Below, piece by piece: positions 1 through 7,998 of a stretch of DNA of 64,000 nt. This DNA comes from an uncultured Acetatifactor sp. GTDB taxonomy: Bacteria > Bacillota > Clostridia > Lachnospirales > Lachnospiraceae. The notes under the pieces were generated by a model. It saw only the letters and a list, made by a program, of their open reading frames with translations. It did not search any database and was not told where the DNA came from. The stretch covers positions 62,001 to 126,000 of the forward strand of contig CATKYJ010000005.1 of NCBI GenBank assembly GCA_949840885.1, written 5' to 3'. Positions within the stretch are counted from its first letter, which is position 1. Each line of letters starts with the position of its first letter. The position numbers and the translations under genes were made by a program.

Positions 1-1
1 A

Positions 2-862
2 AGAGCCAAGATGAGCAATCCCGCCAGCAATACCCCTGCCGTTTTCGCCTTTCTTCTTCCCTATACTTTTAAGCAGAACAATATTTTCAATATGATTGCC
101 AAGATCAATGCGAAGTTCAATTCCTCCAACTGTTTCCTTTCGCTTTTCATCACAGACGGAAACCGTTCCAAGGAGCGGATGATTCTGAAGCAGCTTTTAG
201 AGCAGAATATAGCGGGAGTACTCATTTACCCGGCTTCCACGGATTTTAACCTGGATCTCTTAAACCAGTTTGTATTCCGCAGCATCCCCGTGATCATCAG
301 CGACCAGCCCGTGACCACGCCCTATCTGTACAACATTCTGTGCGACAATGTCATGGGCGCCCGAAAGCTCACGGAGCATCTGATTTCTCTGGGGCATCGG
401 AAAATCTGCTTTTTCTCCGAGAGCAGCATAGCGTGTACGCCCTCTGTGGCGGAGCGCCTGGGCGGGTATCTGGATGCGCTGCGCAGTGCAGGTCTTTCCG
501 CGGAACCGGAACATATCATTCCCAAGGTGACGGATACTTCCCCGGAATCTCTCCGGCAATATATCCGCACCATAAAAGACAGCGGCATCACGGCCATCAT
601 ATGCGAAAATGACGGCGTGGCTTTCCGCCTCATGGAAGCCTGCGCTGCCATATCGCTGAAAGTACCGAAAGATATCAGTATATGCGGTTTCTGCAATGAT
701 TACGACAATATAACATCCATCTGTCAGAACGAAGAGCTGATGGCTGAACACATCGGCGACATCTTTCTGGAATCGCTGACGCCCGACCGGAATCTCCCCC
801 ATAGAGTTCTGGTGCCGGCAACCCTTTGCGCAAAGGCGTCCACAGGTCCCTGTCCCGAATAG
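2..862 (+). CDS. LacI/GalR-type regulator, ligand-binding part (5' truncated by window edge)
   Basis: The reading frame is open to the left edge, so the N-terminus is cut off. What is visible is a periplasmic-binding-protein-like sensor domain as in LacI/GalR regulators or GntR-LacI hybrids such as AraR: 'NIAGVLIYPAS' early, 'GARKLTEHLISLGHRKICFF' in the middle, then the 'TAIICENDG' and 'VPKDISICGFCND' strands typical of the fold. The helix-turn-helix that should precede it would lie outside the window. It faces the GH8 xylo-oligosaccharide hydrolase tail to tail, so control of sugar use is plausible, but the ligand is not known. Confidence 0.85.
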   Translation, partial: RAKMSNPASNTPAVFAFLLPYTFKQNNIFNMIAKINAKFNSSNCFLSLFITDGNRSKERMILKQLLEQNIAGVLIYPASTDFNLDLLNQFVFRSIPVIISDQPVTTPYLYNILCDNVMGARKLTEHLISLGHRKICFFSESSIACTPSVAERLGGYLDALRSAGLSAEPEHIIPKVTDTSPESLRQYIRTIKDSGITAIICENDGVAFRLMEACAAISLKVPKDISICGFCNDYDNITSICQNEELMAEHIGDIFLESLTPDRNLPHRVLVPATLCAKASTGPCPE

Positions 863-922
863 TCCCCGGGCAATCCTGCCATGTGATACCCCGGGCCTGT
901 GCCGCCTGACAGTCCAAATAAA

Positions 923-954
923 GATCCCTGAGAATGGCTTCACTCTCAGGGATC
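923..954 (-). terminator. Bidirectional hairpin terminator between convergent genes
   Basis: Perfect 11-bp stem GATCCCTGAGA (923-933) / TCTCAGGGATC (944-954) with a 10-nt loop. On the minus strand it is followed by a T-rich run, so it mainly serves the GH8 gene, and it can also stop the regulator coming the other way. Confidence 0.75.
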
Positions 955-970
955 TGCTTGTATCCAATCT

Positions 971-2137
971 TTAATATATCCGATAATTCCCGCTCAGCGC
1001 AAGCAGTGCGAACAAGTACAGGCAGTTGTCATAATATCTCCTCCCGCCTTTCCTCAAAGGCTGGTTCCAGAACCATGCCACCCATTTCTTGGCCATGTCC
1101 CAATCCCTGTCTCTGTCCACCGTTTCGCTTGCAAGAACTGCCAATGCCCCCTGGGCTATGCCTGCCAGCAGTCCCAGCGGATGCAGCACTGTCTTGTCCG
1201 CAGGAGTGCCGTCCACCTCATAAACGCATCTCACCGCTTCCAAATCCGTGCCCAGAAAACCCATCAAACGCAGGGGCGCTCCTATATGCCCCTCATCAAT
1301 GCCGAACCACAGGCTGTCCAGTCCGATATTGGCCGCAGTCCTATAAGAATCACTGTAGAATTGATGATGCATTTCTCCCCAGGGCATCTTCCTGTTTACG
1401 GGCGTTCCGTCAAATTCCCCGTATTCAGGACTCATACCCGTGACAGGATGGCAGGCTCTTGCAAGATACTTTCTGCTGGCCTCTGCAGCCTGTTTCCAGA
1501 AATCCCTGTCCTCCTGATCCGCCCAGAGTGCGAAAAGCTCATAAAAATGCGGCAGATGATATGAGGGGTCTGTAAACCCGCATCCCGGAACGAACAGAAT
1601 CTGTTTGTTCTCCCGGTTCCACATAGGCGCTCCCGGCCTGCCGTTCTGCCCCTTATGAATACAGGCTTTCAAAATGCTTCTGGCTTCTCTGGAATACTGA
1701 TAAATCCCATCCCCGTCCCCCCACCTGTGCGAGGCGAAAAACAGCGCCATGGCATAATATTCCTCTCCGTCCGGCGCCGGCCCAAAAGCATTTTTCTCTC
1801 CGTTCGGTTTACAGCTCCAGGCAAAATAACCCTCGTTTTCACCATCCTCCAGATACATATATGTCTTGGACCATTTCCAGATACGGTCAAATTCTTCTTT
1901 CATGTCCAGTTGGACACAGATCATCATCCCATAGGACATGCCCTCCGTCCTGGCATCATGATTTCCCGTGTCCTCAAGATATCCCATGTCCGCCCCCACA
2001 GGATGGTAAATGCGCTCCTCCTCATTTCCATAGAAAAAGGTATGTACCGTCTCCTGCAATTTCTTCCGGATTTCCTCCTCGTCTATCCCAATCTCTGCCA
2101 AAAAATTGGGATATTTACCCGTTTCAAAAGCTCCCAT
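971..2137 (-). CDS. GH8 reducing-end xylose-releasing exo-oligoxylanase
   Basis: Predicted to remove xylose from the reducing end of xylo-oligosaccharides in the cytoplasm (EC 3.2.1.156); there is no signal peptide. The motif 'RTEGMSYGMM' carries the family's general acid (Glu65 here), and 'FYSDSYRTAANIGLD' carries the likely general base (Asp263). The length, 388 aa, equals that of the Bacillus halodurans Rex enzyme as I remember it. The frame opens 21 nt further upstream at a GTG, but I use the ATG at 2137 because AAAGGAG lies at proper distance before it. Two SGNH esterases within 6 kb fit a xylan-use theme, though they are not co-transcribed. Confidence 0.88.
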   Translation of the reverse strand: MGAFETGKYPNFLAEIGIDEEEIRKKLQETVHTFFYGNEEERIYHPVGADMGYLEDTGNHDARTEGMSYGMMICVQLDMKEEFDRIWKWSKTYMYLEDGENEGYFAWSCKPNGEKNAFGPAPDGEEYYAMALFFASHRWGDGDGIYQYSREARSILKACIHKGQNGRPGAPMWNRENKQILFVPGCGFTDPSYHLPHFYELFALWADQEDRDFWKQAAEASRKYLARACHPVTGMSPEYGEFDGTPVNRKMPWGEMHHQFYSDSYRTAANIGLDSLWFGIDEGHIGAPLRLMGFLGTDLEAVRCVYEVDGTPADKTVLHPLGLLAGIAQGALAVLASETVDRDRDWDMAKKWVAWFWNQPLRKGGRRYYDNCLYLFALLALSGNYRIY

Positions 2138-2590
2138 TCCCGTCTCCTTTCCGATCACTTTCCGCTTGTTTCGCTGTCATAAATTGTCCGTTGTCTTTCC
2201 GTCGCCGCAGGCGGCAAAACAACCCCTTGTGCGGTTATATTTCTATTGCAACACACATCCTTATAGAATGCAACAGAAAAATACCGAATCGGCTTTCTTT
2301 TCTTATTGGCTGCACGCTGTTTTGCCTGCTCCAACGCCTGCAATGCTCTTTCTACGTTTCTGCTTGCGTCATCATACTCGAACTTATAATTTTTCCTGAA
2401 GTTTACCAATTCCCATATATTTTGTGTTATAATATTTTATGTGACTGCAGGATGAATTGGGACTGACCACTATGGCTGCCCCCCTGACAGCCCAGGTGGA
2501 TGGTATTCCGGCTGCGGCAAAGCGGGAACACTTTTCCCACAGGGGACTAAAATAACCAGGAGAAGAAATAGCGTAAGAAGAGGAATCGAT
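2138..2590. other. Gene-poor stretch between divergent genes
   Basis: About 450 bp between the GH8 gene and the membrane protein at 2591. A TATAAT at 2428-2433 could be the -10 of the rightward gene, but I see no good -35 at 17 bp. A minus-strand open frame of 84 codons (2155-2409) starts with TTG, lacks a ribosome binding site and matches no family I know, so I do not call it. Confidence 0.4.
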
Positions 2591-3358
2591 ATGGAGAGTG
2601 AAGACAGCAAAGTATTAAAAGTATGCAAGATTATCCTGTTTGGCATTCTGTCCATGGGGATCATGCTGTCCGCACCCACGGGATGGATCTATGATTTGTG
2701 GGCGGGCACAGGCACGGGGCAGGGCCAGAAACCCGGAGAAAGCGTCCGGACGATAGAGAGCCGGGAGGAGACAGCGGCCTCTTTTGCGGATCAGGTTCCG
2801 GCTACCATATCCGGCGGCAGACTGGTGGCCTGTCCGTTGATGCGGCTGCGTGACGTGGAGGCGGCGGGGACCCATTACACGGGAAAGCGCGGCAGCAGGA
2901 GGCAGGTTACGATTTCGGAATACATTGCCGGAAACTATCCGCTGTCGCCGTTGCAGAGATTCTTCCAGGGGATTGTCAGCGGTTCTTACAACCGTTATCA
3001 TCTGACAGAGCTGGAGGACGGCTCTTACCTTTGTGTATACTTTGACGATTACCTGAAGCTGACTGGGACGGATCACTATCCCGTCGGCTATGTCCGCTCT
3101 GCCACCACCCAGGAGCGCCGAATGCTGGAGCAGATGGCAGCGGACTATGATGTGGATGCCGAATATGTGTTGGATATGTATCGGCACGGAAAAGTCAGTT
3201 GGGTAACCGATATGCTGCTGCGGTTTGGGGTGCTTGTGGTGCTGATCACCATAATCACGGTGGTTTGGGACAGCATCAAAAAGAGAAGTTTCCTGCTTGC
3301 GTCAGGTCCAGAATCCCGTCATATCGTGAGTGCATATCCGGAGTCAGACGGTGCGTGA
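2591..3358 (+). CDS. Unknown membrane protein with two membrane segments
   Basis: I do not recognise this 255-residue protein. It has one hydrophobic helix near residues 11-30, a long hydrophilic region predicted outside the cell (about 31-215) and a second helix near 218-240 followed by a short basic cytoplasmic tail. The outer part includes 'YLCVYFDDYLKLTG' and 'YPVGYVRSAT', which reads like a compact beta-rich fold. An AGAGGA lies before the ATG. Its last 83 bp overlap, tail to tail, the end of the ABC exporter on the other strand. Confidence 0.65.
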   Translation: MESEDSKVLKVCKIILFGILSMGIMLSAPTGWIYDLWAGTGTGQGQKPGESVRTIESREETAASFADQVPATISGGRLVACPLMRLRDVEAAGTHYTGKRGSRRQVTISEYIAGNYPLSPLQRFFQGIVSGSYNRYHLTELEDGSYLCVYFDDYLKLTGTDHYPVGYVRSATTQERRMLEQMAADYDVDAEYVLDMYRHGKVSWVTDMLLRFGVLVVLITIITVVWDSIKKRSFLLASGPESRHIVSAYPESDGA

Positions 3359-5027
3359 CAGTGATGACAAGGCAGTCTTTAAGTCCCATGACCTGCGCTT
3401 CGATTCTTTCCGCCGTTTCTTTGTCCAGATTGGCGGTAAACTCATCCAACAGCAGTACCCGACTCTTCCCAAGCAGCGCTCTGGCGAGACTGAGACGCTG
3501 CTTTTCGCCGCCCGAAAAGTTTTTGCCGTTTTCCTCCACCATTGTGGAAAGTCCCTCCGGAAGAGAATCCACAAGCTCTTTCAATCCTGCCTGTTTCAGC
3601 GCCGCATTGATCTCCTGCAGAGTGTATTCTTCATGATATAGCGTGATATTATTTTGAATTGTGTCCTGAAACAAAAAGGTATCCTGAGAGACATATGCCA
3701 CGGTATTTCCCAGATATTCCCGTGTCAGCTCCCTCAATTCCACGCCGTCATAACGGATGCTTCCGCTGTAATTGGGATAATACCCCAGAAGCAAAAAGAG
3801 AAGCGTACTCTTTCCGCAGCCGCTTTTTCCGATAACGGCATAATGCTGTCCTGCCCGGAAACGGAAAGAGAGATTGCGGAGTACTTCCCTGGAAAGATTT
3901 TCTTGCCTGGGAGGATTGCCGCTTTCTGTGGGATAGTTTTCTGCCATCGGGTACTCGCCATTTATGTTTTCTCCATATCTGAAAGAAAGCTCATCCAAAA
4001 TGATTTCCTCCCGGAAGCCGTTTGATTTCGGAAAGAAAGTATCAGGTTCTTCTTCCGTAGAATCATTTTTGCCCGCCTGGGGCAGCAAATTCCGGGATGT
4101 GATATTTCCCCCCAGTAAATGCCGAAACCGCTTTTTCAGAGGTCTGGCGGCGCGGAAATTAGCTACAATGGAGGGCATGGATTCGATCGGAGAGATGATT
4201 TGTCCAATCAAATGTCCGAAAGCAATCACTGTCCCAGCAGAAAACATTCCTTTCAGCGAAAAATATGACGCCATCGCCATCACCAGTACGGTAGAAAGCA
4301 GTCCCACAAAATTTCCCGCATAAGCGCATACCATTCTGCAGTTTGTGTTTTGCCTGTTCGCCGTCTCCATGGCGCGGTTCTTATTGTCATGTTTTCGCAG
4401 GATGAGGGACAGGATTCCAAAGGAACGAACCAAACGGAATCCGGCGAAATCATCCCGGATTTCCCCTGTATAGGCCTCCGCGCTATTGGCAAAGCTCTCC
4501 ATACTTTTCTCAAGAGGGGATGTTGTCAGTCTGGTTACGCCCATGGAAAGCAGCGCCAGGAAGAGCATCAGTACCAGCAGAAGCGGCTGCAGGGAGATGC
4601 AGATTGCCGCGGCGGCGATAAAGGACATCAGGCATTCCAACAGGTGCAGATGATTGCCCCAGTACACATTTTCAAACTGATTCAGGTTATTACTCAGTTC
4701 GTTCATGTATTCCGCGCTGCTCCCGGCGTCGAAATCCGCCACGCTCCGGTTCATAATCGCAGCAAAGATATCTCTCTTCAGCGAATACCTTGCGTCCGTC
4801 AAAATCCAGGTCTTCATGCAGCGGTAAGACAGTGCCAGAATATTGTAAATCACCGCGTACCCAATCCCTCCCAGAAGCGTACGAAACAGTTCCTCCGCAT
4901 TTCTTCCCGCACAGTCCACCAACGCGCTCATGACTAAAGAGAACAAGGGACCTGCCACGCCGCTGGTCACAAGCAGTACCGCGAATAATACACAATATCC
5001 CTTTTTCCGCAACAGATAACGATACAT
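3276..5027 (-). CDS. ABC exporter, fused membrane and ATPase half-transporter
   Basis: 583 aa. A six-helix exporter-type membrane domain occupies roughly residues 1-300, followed by a nucleotide-binding domain with Walker A 'GKSGCGKST', Q-loop 'YVSQDTFLF', signature 'FSGGEKQRLSLARALL', Walker B and D-loop 'VLLLDEFTANLD' and H-loop 'VTHR'. All catalytic residues are present. It would work as a homodimer since no partner half-transporter lies beside it. A stretch of about 30 residues is inserted near the start of the ATPase domain. The ATG at 5027 follows AAAGGAG. Substrate unknown; the divergent methyltransferase is the only hint of context. Confidence 0.9.
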   Translation of the reverse strand: MYRYLLRKKGYCVLFAVLLVTSGVAGPLFSLVMSALVDCAGRNAEELFRTLLGGIGYAVIYNILALSYRCMKTWILTDARYSLKRDIFAAIMNRSVADFDAGSSAEYMNELSNNLNQFENVYWGNHLHLLECLMSFIAAAAICISLQPLLLVLMLFLALLSMGVTRLTTSPLEKSMESFANSAEAYTGEIRDDFAGFRLVRSFGILSLILRKHDNKNRAMETANRQNTNCRMVCAYAGNFVGLLSTVLVMAMASYFSLKGMFSAGTVIAFGHLIGQIISPIESMPSIVANFRAARPLKKRFRHLLGGNITSRNLLPQAGKNDSTEEEPDTFFPKSNGFREEIILDELSFRYGENINGEYPMAENYPTESGNPPRQENLSREVLRNLSFRFRAGQHYAVIGKSGCGKSTLLFLLLGYYPNYSGSIRYDGVELRELTREYLGNTVAYVSQDTFLFQDTIQNNITLYHEEYTLQEINAALKQAGLKELVDSLPEGLSTMVEENGKNFSGGEKQRLSLARALLGKSRVLLLDEFTANLDKETAERIEAQVMGLKDCLVITVTHRLTPDMHSRYDGILDLTQAGNFSF

Positions 5028-5066
5028 ATGCCATTACTCCTTTTCCTTTGTTTTTTGGATACTTAC

Positions 5067-5095
5067 AGAATACCTTATAAGAAAATAGTTTCCAA
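5067..5095 (-). promoter_or_regulatory. Putative promoter of the ABC exporter
   Basis: On the minus strand, TTGGAA (5095-5090), a 17-bp spacer and TATTCT (5072-5067) form a plausible sigma-A promoter about 40 bp before the start codon. Confidence 0.5.
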
Positions 5096-5169
5096 GCAAT
5101 CTGCGGTTGCATTCATTACAACAGAGCATTGTATGGAAACTCTTTTTTAAATAAACCTCCGCATCGGAA

Positions 5170-5212
5170 TTGTGTGTTCATCGAAAATAGATTATAATGA
5201 TACAGATGTATC
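5170..5212 (+). promoter_or_regulatory. Putative promoter and operator of the methyltransferase
   Basis: TTGTGT (5170-5175), 17 bp, TATAAT (5193-5198). Directly after the -10 lies a palindrome GATACA-GA-TGTATC (5199-5212), well placed for a repressor; ATACA/TGTAT half-sites are common for TetR- and GntR/YtrA-type repressors. No such regulator is adjacent. Confidence 0.5.
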
Positions 5213-5247
5213 CTAAATTATAGAGTCGTTTACTGCGGGGAGAGGCT

Positions 5248-6009
5248 ATGGAAAAAGAGAAATTACTTTTCTATGATGAATACGAATCGTTTTATGAAAT
5301 GGCGGAAAAATCTGCGGCATTTCGGACATTTTGTTGCGATGCATTTGGGCAGGATTTTTCGCAGGATGGATTTAGCAACATTGCGCAAATAGATATGATC
5401 CTGCCATGTATTCCGGCAAAAGAGGATGTTCATATATTGGATATCGGCTGCGGAAACGGTAAAATGTTGGGATATCTGCAAAAAAAGACAGGCGCATTTA
5501 TTCACGGCTTTGATTACTCCCGAAAGGCAATCGCAACTGCAAGGGCGTTATTTCCGAATAGAGCGGATTTTCAGGAGGGAATCATCGGTGAGATTGATTA
5601 TCCGAATCAGTCTTTTGATATTGTTGTATCCATGGATACCATGTACTTTGCCAAAGACATGAGTGCCTTTGTGGCACAGATAAAAGGATGGTTAAAGCCG
5701 GAGGGTATTTTGTTTGCAGGCTATCAGGAGGGAGAACTGGTTCCTAAGACCCTGGATGAACACACCACAGAATTGGCGAAAGCCCTGAAACAGAATCAGA
5801 TGAAATATGATGTGAGAAATATCACAAAACAATCTTACGAATTACTGAAAGCGAAAAGAGAAGCCGCCATAAGGCATAAGGCGGAATTTGAAAGAGAGAA
5901 GCATGGGAAATGGTTTGATCTGTTAATGATGCAGACAATGTGGTCCGAGCAATCCTGTCAGCATTTTGAGCAGGCAATGGCCAGATATATTTATACAGCA
6001 GGAAAATAA
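5248..6009 (+). CDS. Class I SAM-dependent methyltransferase
   Basis: 253 aa. Motif I 'HILDIGCGNGKML' binds S-adenosylmethionine, followed by 'FIHGFDYSRKAIATAR' (acidic loop) and 'FDIVVSMDTMYFAKD' (motif IV region), the usual order of Methyltransf_11/25 proteins. The N-terminal 60 residues form a helical lid. The substrate cannot be told. The gene is noticeably AT-richer than its neighbours, which may mean acquisition by transfer. Start ATG follows GGGGAGAGG. Confidence 0.82.
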   Translation: MEKEKLLFYDEYESFYEMAEKSAAFRTFCCDAFGQDFSQDGFSNIAQIDMILPCIPAKEDVHILDIGCGNGKMLGYLQKKTGAFIHGFDYSRKAIATARALFPNRADFQEGIIGEIDYPNQSFDIVVSMDTMYFAKDMSAFVAQIKGWLKPEGILFAGYQEGELVPKTLDEHTTELAKALKQNQMKYDVRNITKQSYELLKAKREAAIRHKAEFEREKHGKWFDLLMMQTMWSEQSCQHFEQAMARYIYTAGK

Positions 6010-6207
6010 GCTTTTTCGCGCCTTGTTCTTAACGCAACAGTTCGGACAGAGGGTTGAACTGTTACAAGGATTTACGCAGGTCCCGCAAAAATGCACGGAA
6101 ATGTGTCCGTGGGCAAAATGAAATGATCGGCTACGCGGCAGGGGTTGTCTAAACCGGTACTTCTTAACTGAATAACATACGCTGTGAATAAACCATGGTA
6201 TCCGGAT

Positions 6208-6756
6208 TCAGAGCTCCTGCAGTGCCTGTTTTGTTGCTTCCTTTATATAGGGTTCCAGTTTCACACGGGGCATCAGGGAAAGTACCATTTCCCTGGTGAC
6301 AGTGTACTTTTCGGTGAGGTTCCTGGCCTTGTAGGATTTCGTCAGTTCCCACAACAGTGAAAATTTGTCAAAGTCCTGACCGTAACGCAATACCGTTTCC
6401 CGGTGTTTCTCAACATATTCGATATCCCCGATTTTAAGCGCGGCCAGAAGACATTGGTGCCACAGGGCAGCATTGTCAGAAGAAGGCGGCCTCATCAGTG
6501 AAATGACCGCCTCTTCCGTTTCCAGCAATTTCAATATGTCCTCGTCATAGCCCACATCGCACAATGCTTCAAAGTAGAGCAAAAGTGTGTCCGCGCAAGG
6601 AGATTCCCGGAAATTTTTTTCGCATTCCAGACGTATCTGCCGATTTTTCCCCAGCATGGTATGCAACTGCACCCGCTGCAGGCGGAAAGGCATTTCCCCG
6701 GTCTTCTGTGCCTTTCTAAGGGCGGCTATTTTTTCTCCGATTGTCCGGTTCATCAT
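6208..6756 (-). CDS. Unknown protein resembling a truncated XRE regulator with helical repeats
   Basis: 182 aa. Residues 5-16 ('TIGEKIAALRKAQ') look like the first helix of an XRE-type helix-turn-helix, but the recognition helix is absent and the sequence runs straight into paired helices resembling tetratricopeptide units ('TLLLYFEALCDVGYDEDILKL', split here as one helix pair, and later 'LWHQCLLAALKIGD'). This would fit an XRE-TPR regulator that lost its DNA-binding core by an in-frame deletion, or a protein that never had it. No partner gene is adjacent. Confidence 0.5.
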   Translation of the reverse strand: MMNRTIGEKIAALRKAQKTGEMPFRLQRVQLHTMLGKNRQIRLECEKNFRESPCADTLLLYFEALCDVGYDEDILKLLETEEAVISLMRPPSSDNAALWHQCLLAALKIGDIEYVEKHRETVLRYGQDFDKFSLLWELTKSYKARNLTEKYTVTREMVLSLMPRVKLEPYIKEATKQALQEL

Positions 6757-6821
6757 CCATGTCCTCCGTTTTCACACAGTCCCGGCTTTGTGAGCAACAT
6801 GCAAAAAGGCCGGAAAGTTTC

Positions 6822-7490
6822 TCAGAGAAATGCGCCAGCGCTGCATCCCGTGCAGTCCATCCACTGCTGTGCGATCACCTGATGTCCGCATACGGTGGGA
6901 TGGACTCCGTCCCATACCCAGTACTTTGCCTCTCTGACAGAAAGCAGCTCCTGAAATCTCTCCTGAAGCGGGACAAATACCGCCTTATTTTTCTCCGCGA
7001 CGCATCTGACCTTTTCCTGCAGCGGTTCCAGCAGCTCCCTCCAGGCGTTAAAATCATCCTGAAGCGGGCCCACCGGCAGCGCAAAGGGCTCGCACAATAC
7101 GATTTTTACCGCAGGGTTCGCCTCCCGGACTTCATCCAGCATCAGCTGAAATATTTTCTCGAATCTGGCCGGCGGGGAGCCGGCTCCATCATGCAGCGTG
7201 CTCCCACAGTCATTGATGCCTACCAGGACGCTCAAAATGTCCGGCTTAAGGCAAAGTGTGTCTTCCGTCCATCTGCCGTACAGATCCGCGATCCTGTTTC
7301 CTGAAACTCCTCTGTTAAAAAAGCAAAGATTCTTTTCCGGATATCTGCATCCCATGGCGGCATTGATCAGGAACGCATACCCGTGCCCCATCTGATGGTT
7401 CAAATCCCACTCATTCTGCCTGCCTTTCAACCGGCCGCCGTCCGTGATGGAATCCCCCTGAAACAGGATTACTTTTTCTACACTATTCAT
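6822..7490 (-). CDS. SGNH/GDSL hydrolase (esterase)
   Basis: 222 aa with all four SGNH blocks: 'FQGDSITDGG' (nucleophile Ser), 'GVSGNRI' (Gly), 'VGINDCG' (Asn) and 'DGVHPT' (Asp-His). There is no signal peptide, so it acts in the cytoplasm, probably removing acetyl or other acyl groups from sugars; the substrate is an inference from the nearby GH8 enzyme. The frame is open for another 84 codons upstream, but AAAAGGAG precedes the ATG at 7490 and the family normally begins right before the GDS motif. Confidence 0.85.
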   Translation of the reverse strand: MNSVEKVILFQGDSITDGGRLKGRQNEWDLNHQMGHGYAFLINAAMGCRYPEKNLCFFNRGVSGNRIADLYGRWTEDTLCLKPDILSVLVGINDCGSTLHDGAGSPPARFEKIFQLMLDEVREANPAVKIVLCEPFALPVGPLQDDFNAWRELLEPLQEKVRCVAEKNKAVFVPLQERFQELLSVREAKYWVWDGVHPTVCGHQVIAQQWMDCTGCSAGAFL

Positions 7491-7559
7491 CTTCCCGGTC
7501 TCCTTTTCTGCTGCCTTAAGCCTGGCCCATTTTCCCTGTTCCCCTCTTGATCTGCACAA

Positions 7560-7581
7560 CATCGGTGTCATGACACCGATG
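7560..7581. promoter_or_regulatory. Perfect 22-bp palindrome upstream of the SGNH gene
   Basis: CATCGGTGTCA joined directly to its reverse complement TGACACCGATG. With no loop it is a better protein-binding site than a hairpin. It lies about 70 bp upstream of the start at 7490 and could be an operator. Confidence 0.5.
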
Positions 7582-7944
7582 CCGGGGCACCCGTCCTGGC
7601 CAAGGCAAATCTCACCCTCTGCTTGTTTTTCATCATAACATATCGGCAGGCCATTTGTGAACAGTATTCCGAAACTTTTCAGCAACAGGCCAGCTTCTGT
7701 CTCCAAACACTGTAAGACTATGGCATGGGTCGCCCGCCTCAAAGTGAATGGTAGATAAGCAGCAATTCTTCCATTGACTATATTTTCTTAGTCATTTTTA
7801 TAATAATTCCTATAGGATTTTGGTATTTCTCTTGAAAAAATCTCCAGAACTTACTATTGTAATAGAAGAAAAAGATGTCCTTTTACGGTATGCAAGATGG
7901 GGTAGCAGGACACACCCGGGACAGTGTAAACAACAGAAAATTGT

Positions 7945-7976
7945 GCAGGAGGCAGTTTTATAGAACTGCCTCCTGC
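7945..7976 (-). terminator. Hairpin terminator after the second SGNH gene
   Basis: Stem GCAGGAGGCAGTT / AACTGCCTCCTGC with a 6-nt loop, 13 bp perfect. T runs follow on both strands (ATTTTTC on plus, AATTTTC on minus), so it can act either way. Confidence 0.75.
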
Positions 7977-7998
7977 TATTTTTCATATACGGCAACAT

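Larger units (their letters stand above)
7491..7998. other. Intergenic stretch between the two SGNH genes
   Basis: About 500 bp with no gene I can support. It holds the perfect palindrome at 7560-7581 and the hairpin at 7945-7976, both listed separately. The in-frame extension of the downstream gene through 7491-7742 has no ribosome binding site and no family resemblance. Confidence 0.5.

Noticed and set aside
2155..2409. 84-codon minus-strand open frame upstream of the GH8 gene
   Set aside because: TTG start without ribosome binding site, overlaps the leader of the GH8 gene, and has no family resemblance; kept only as a remark in the intergenic note.
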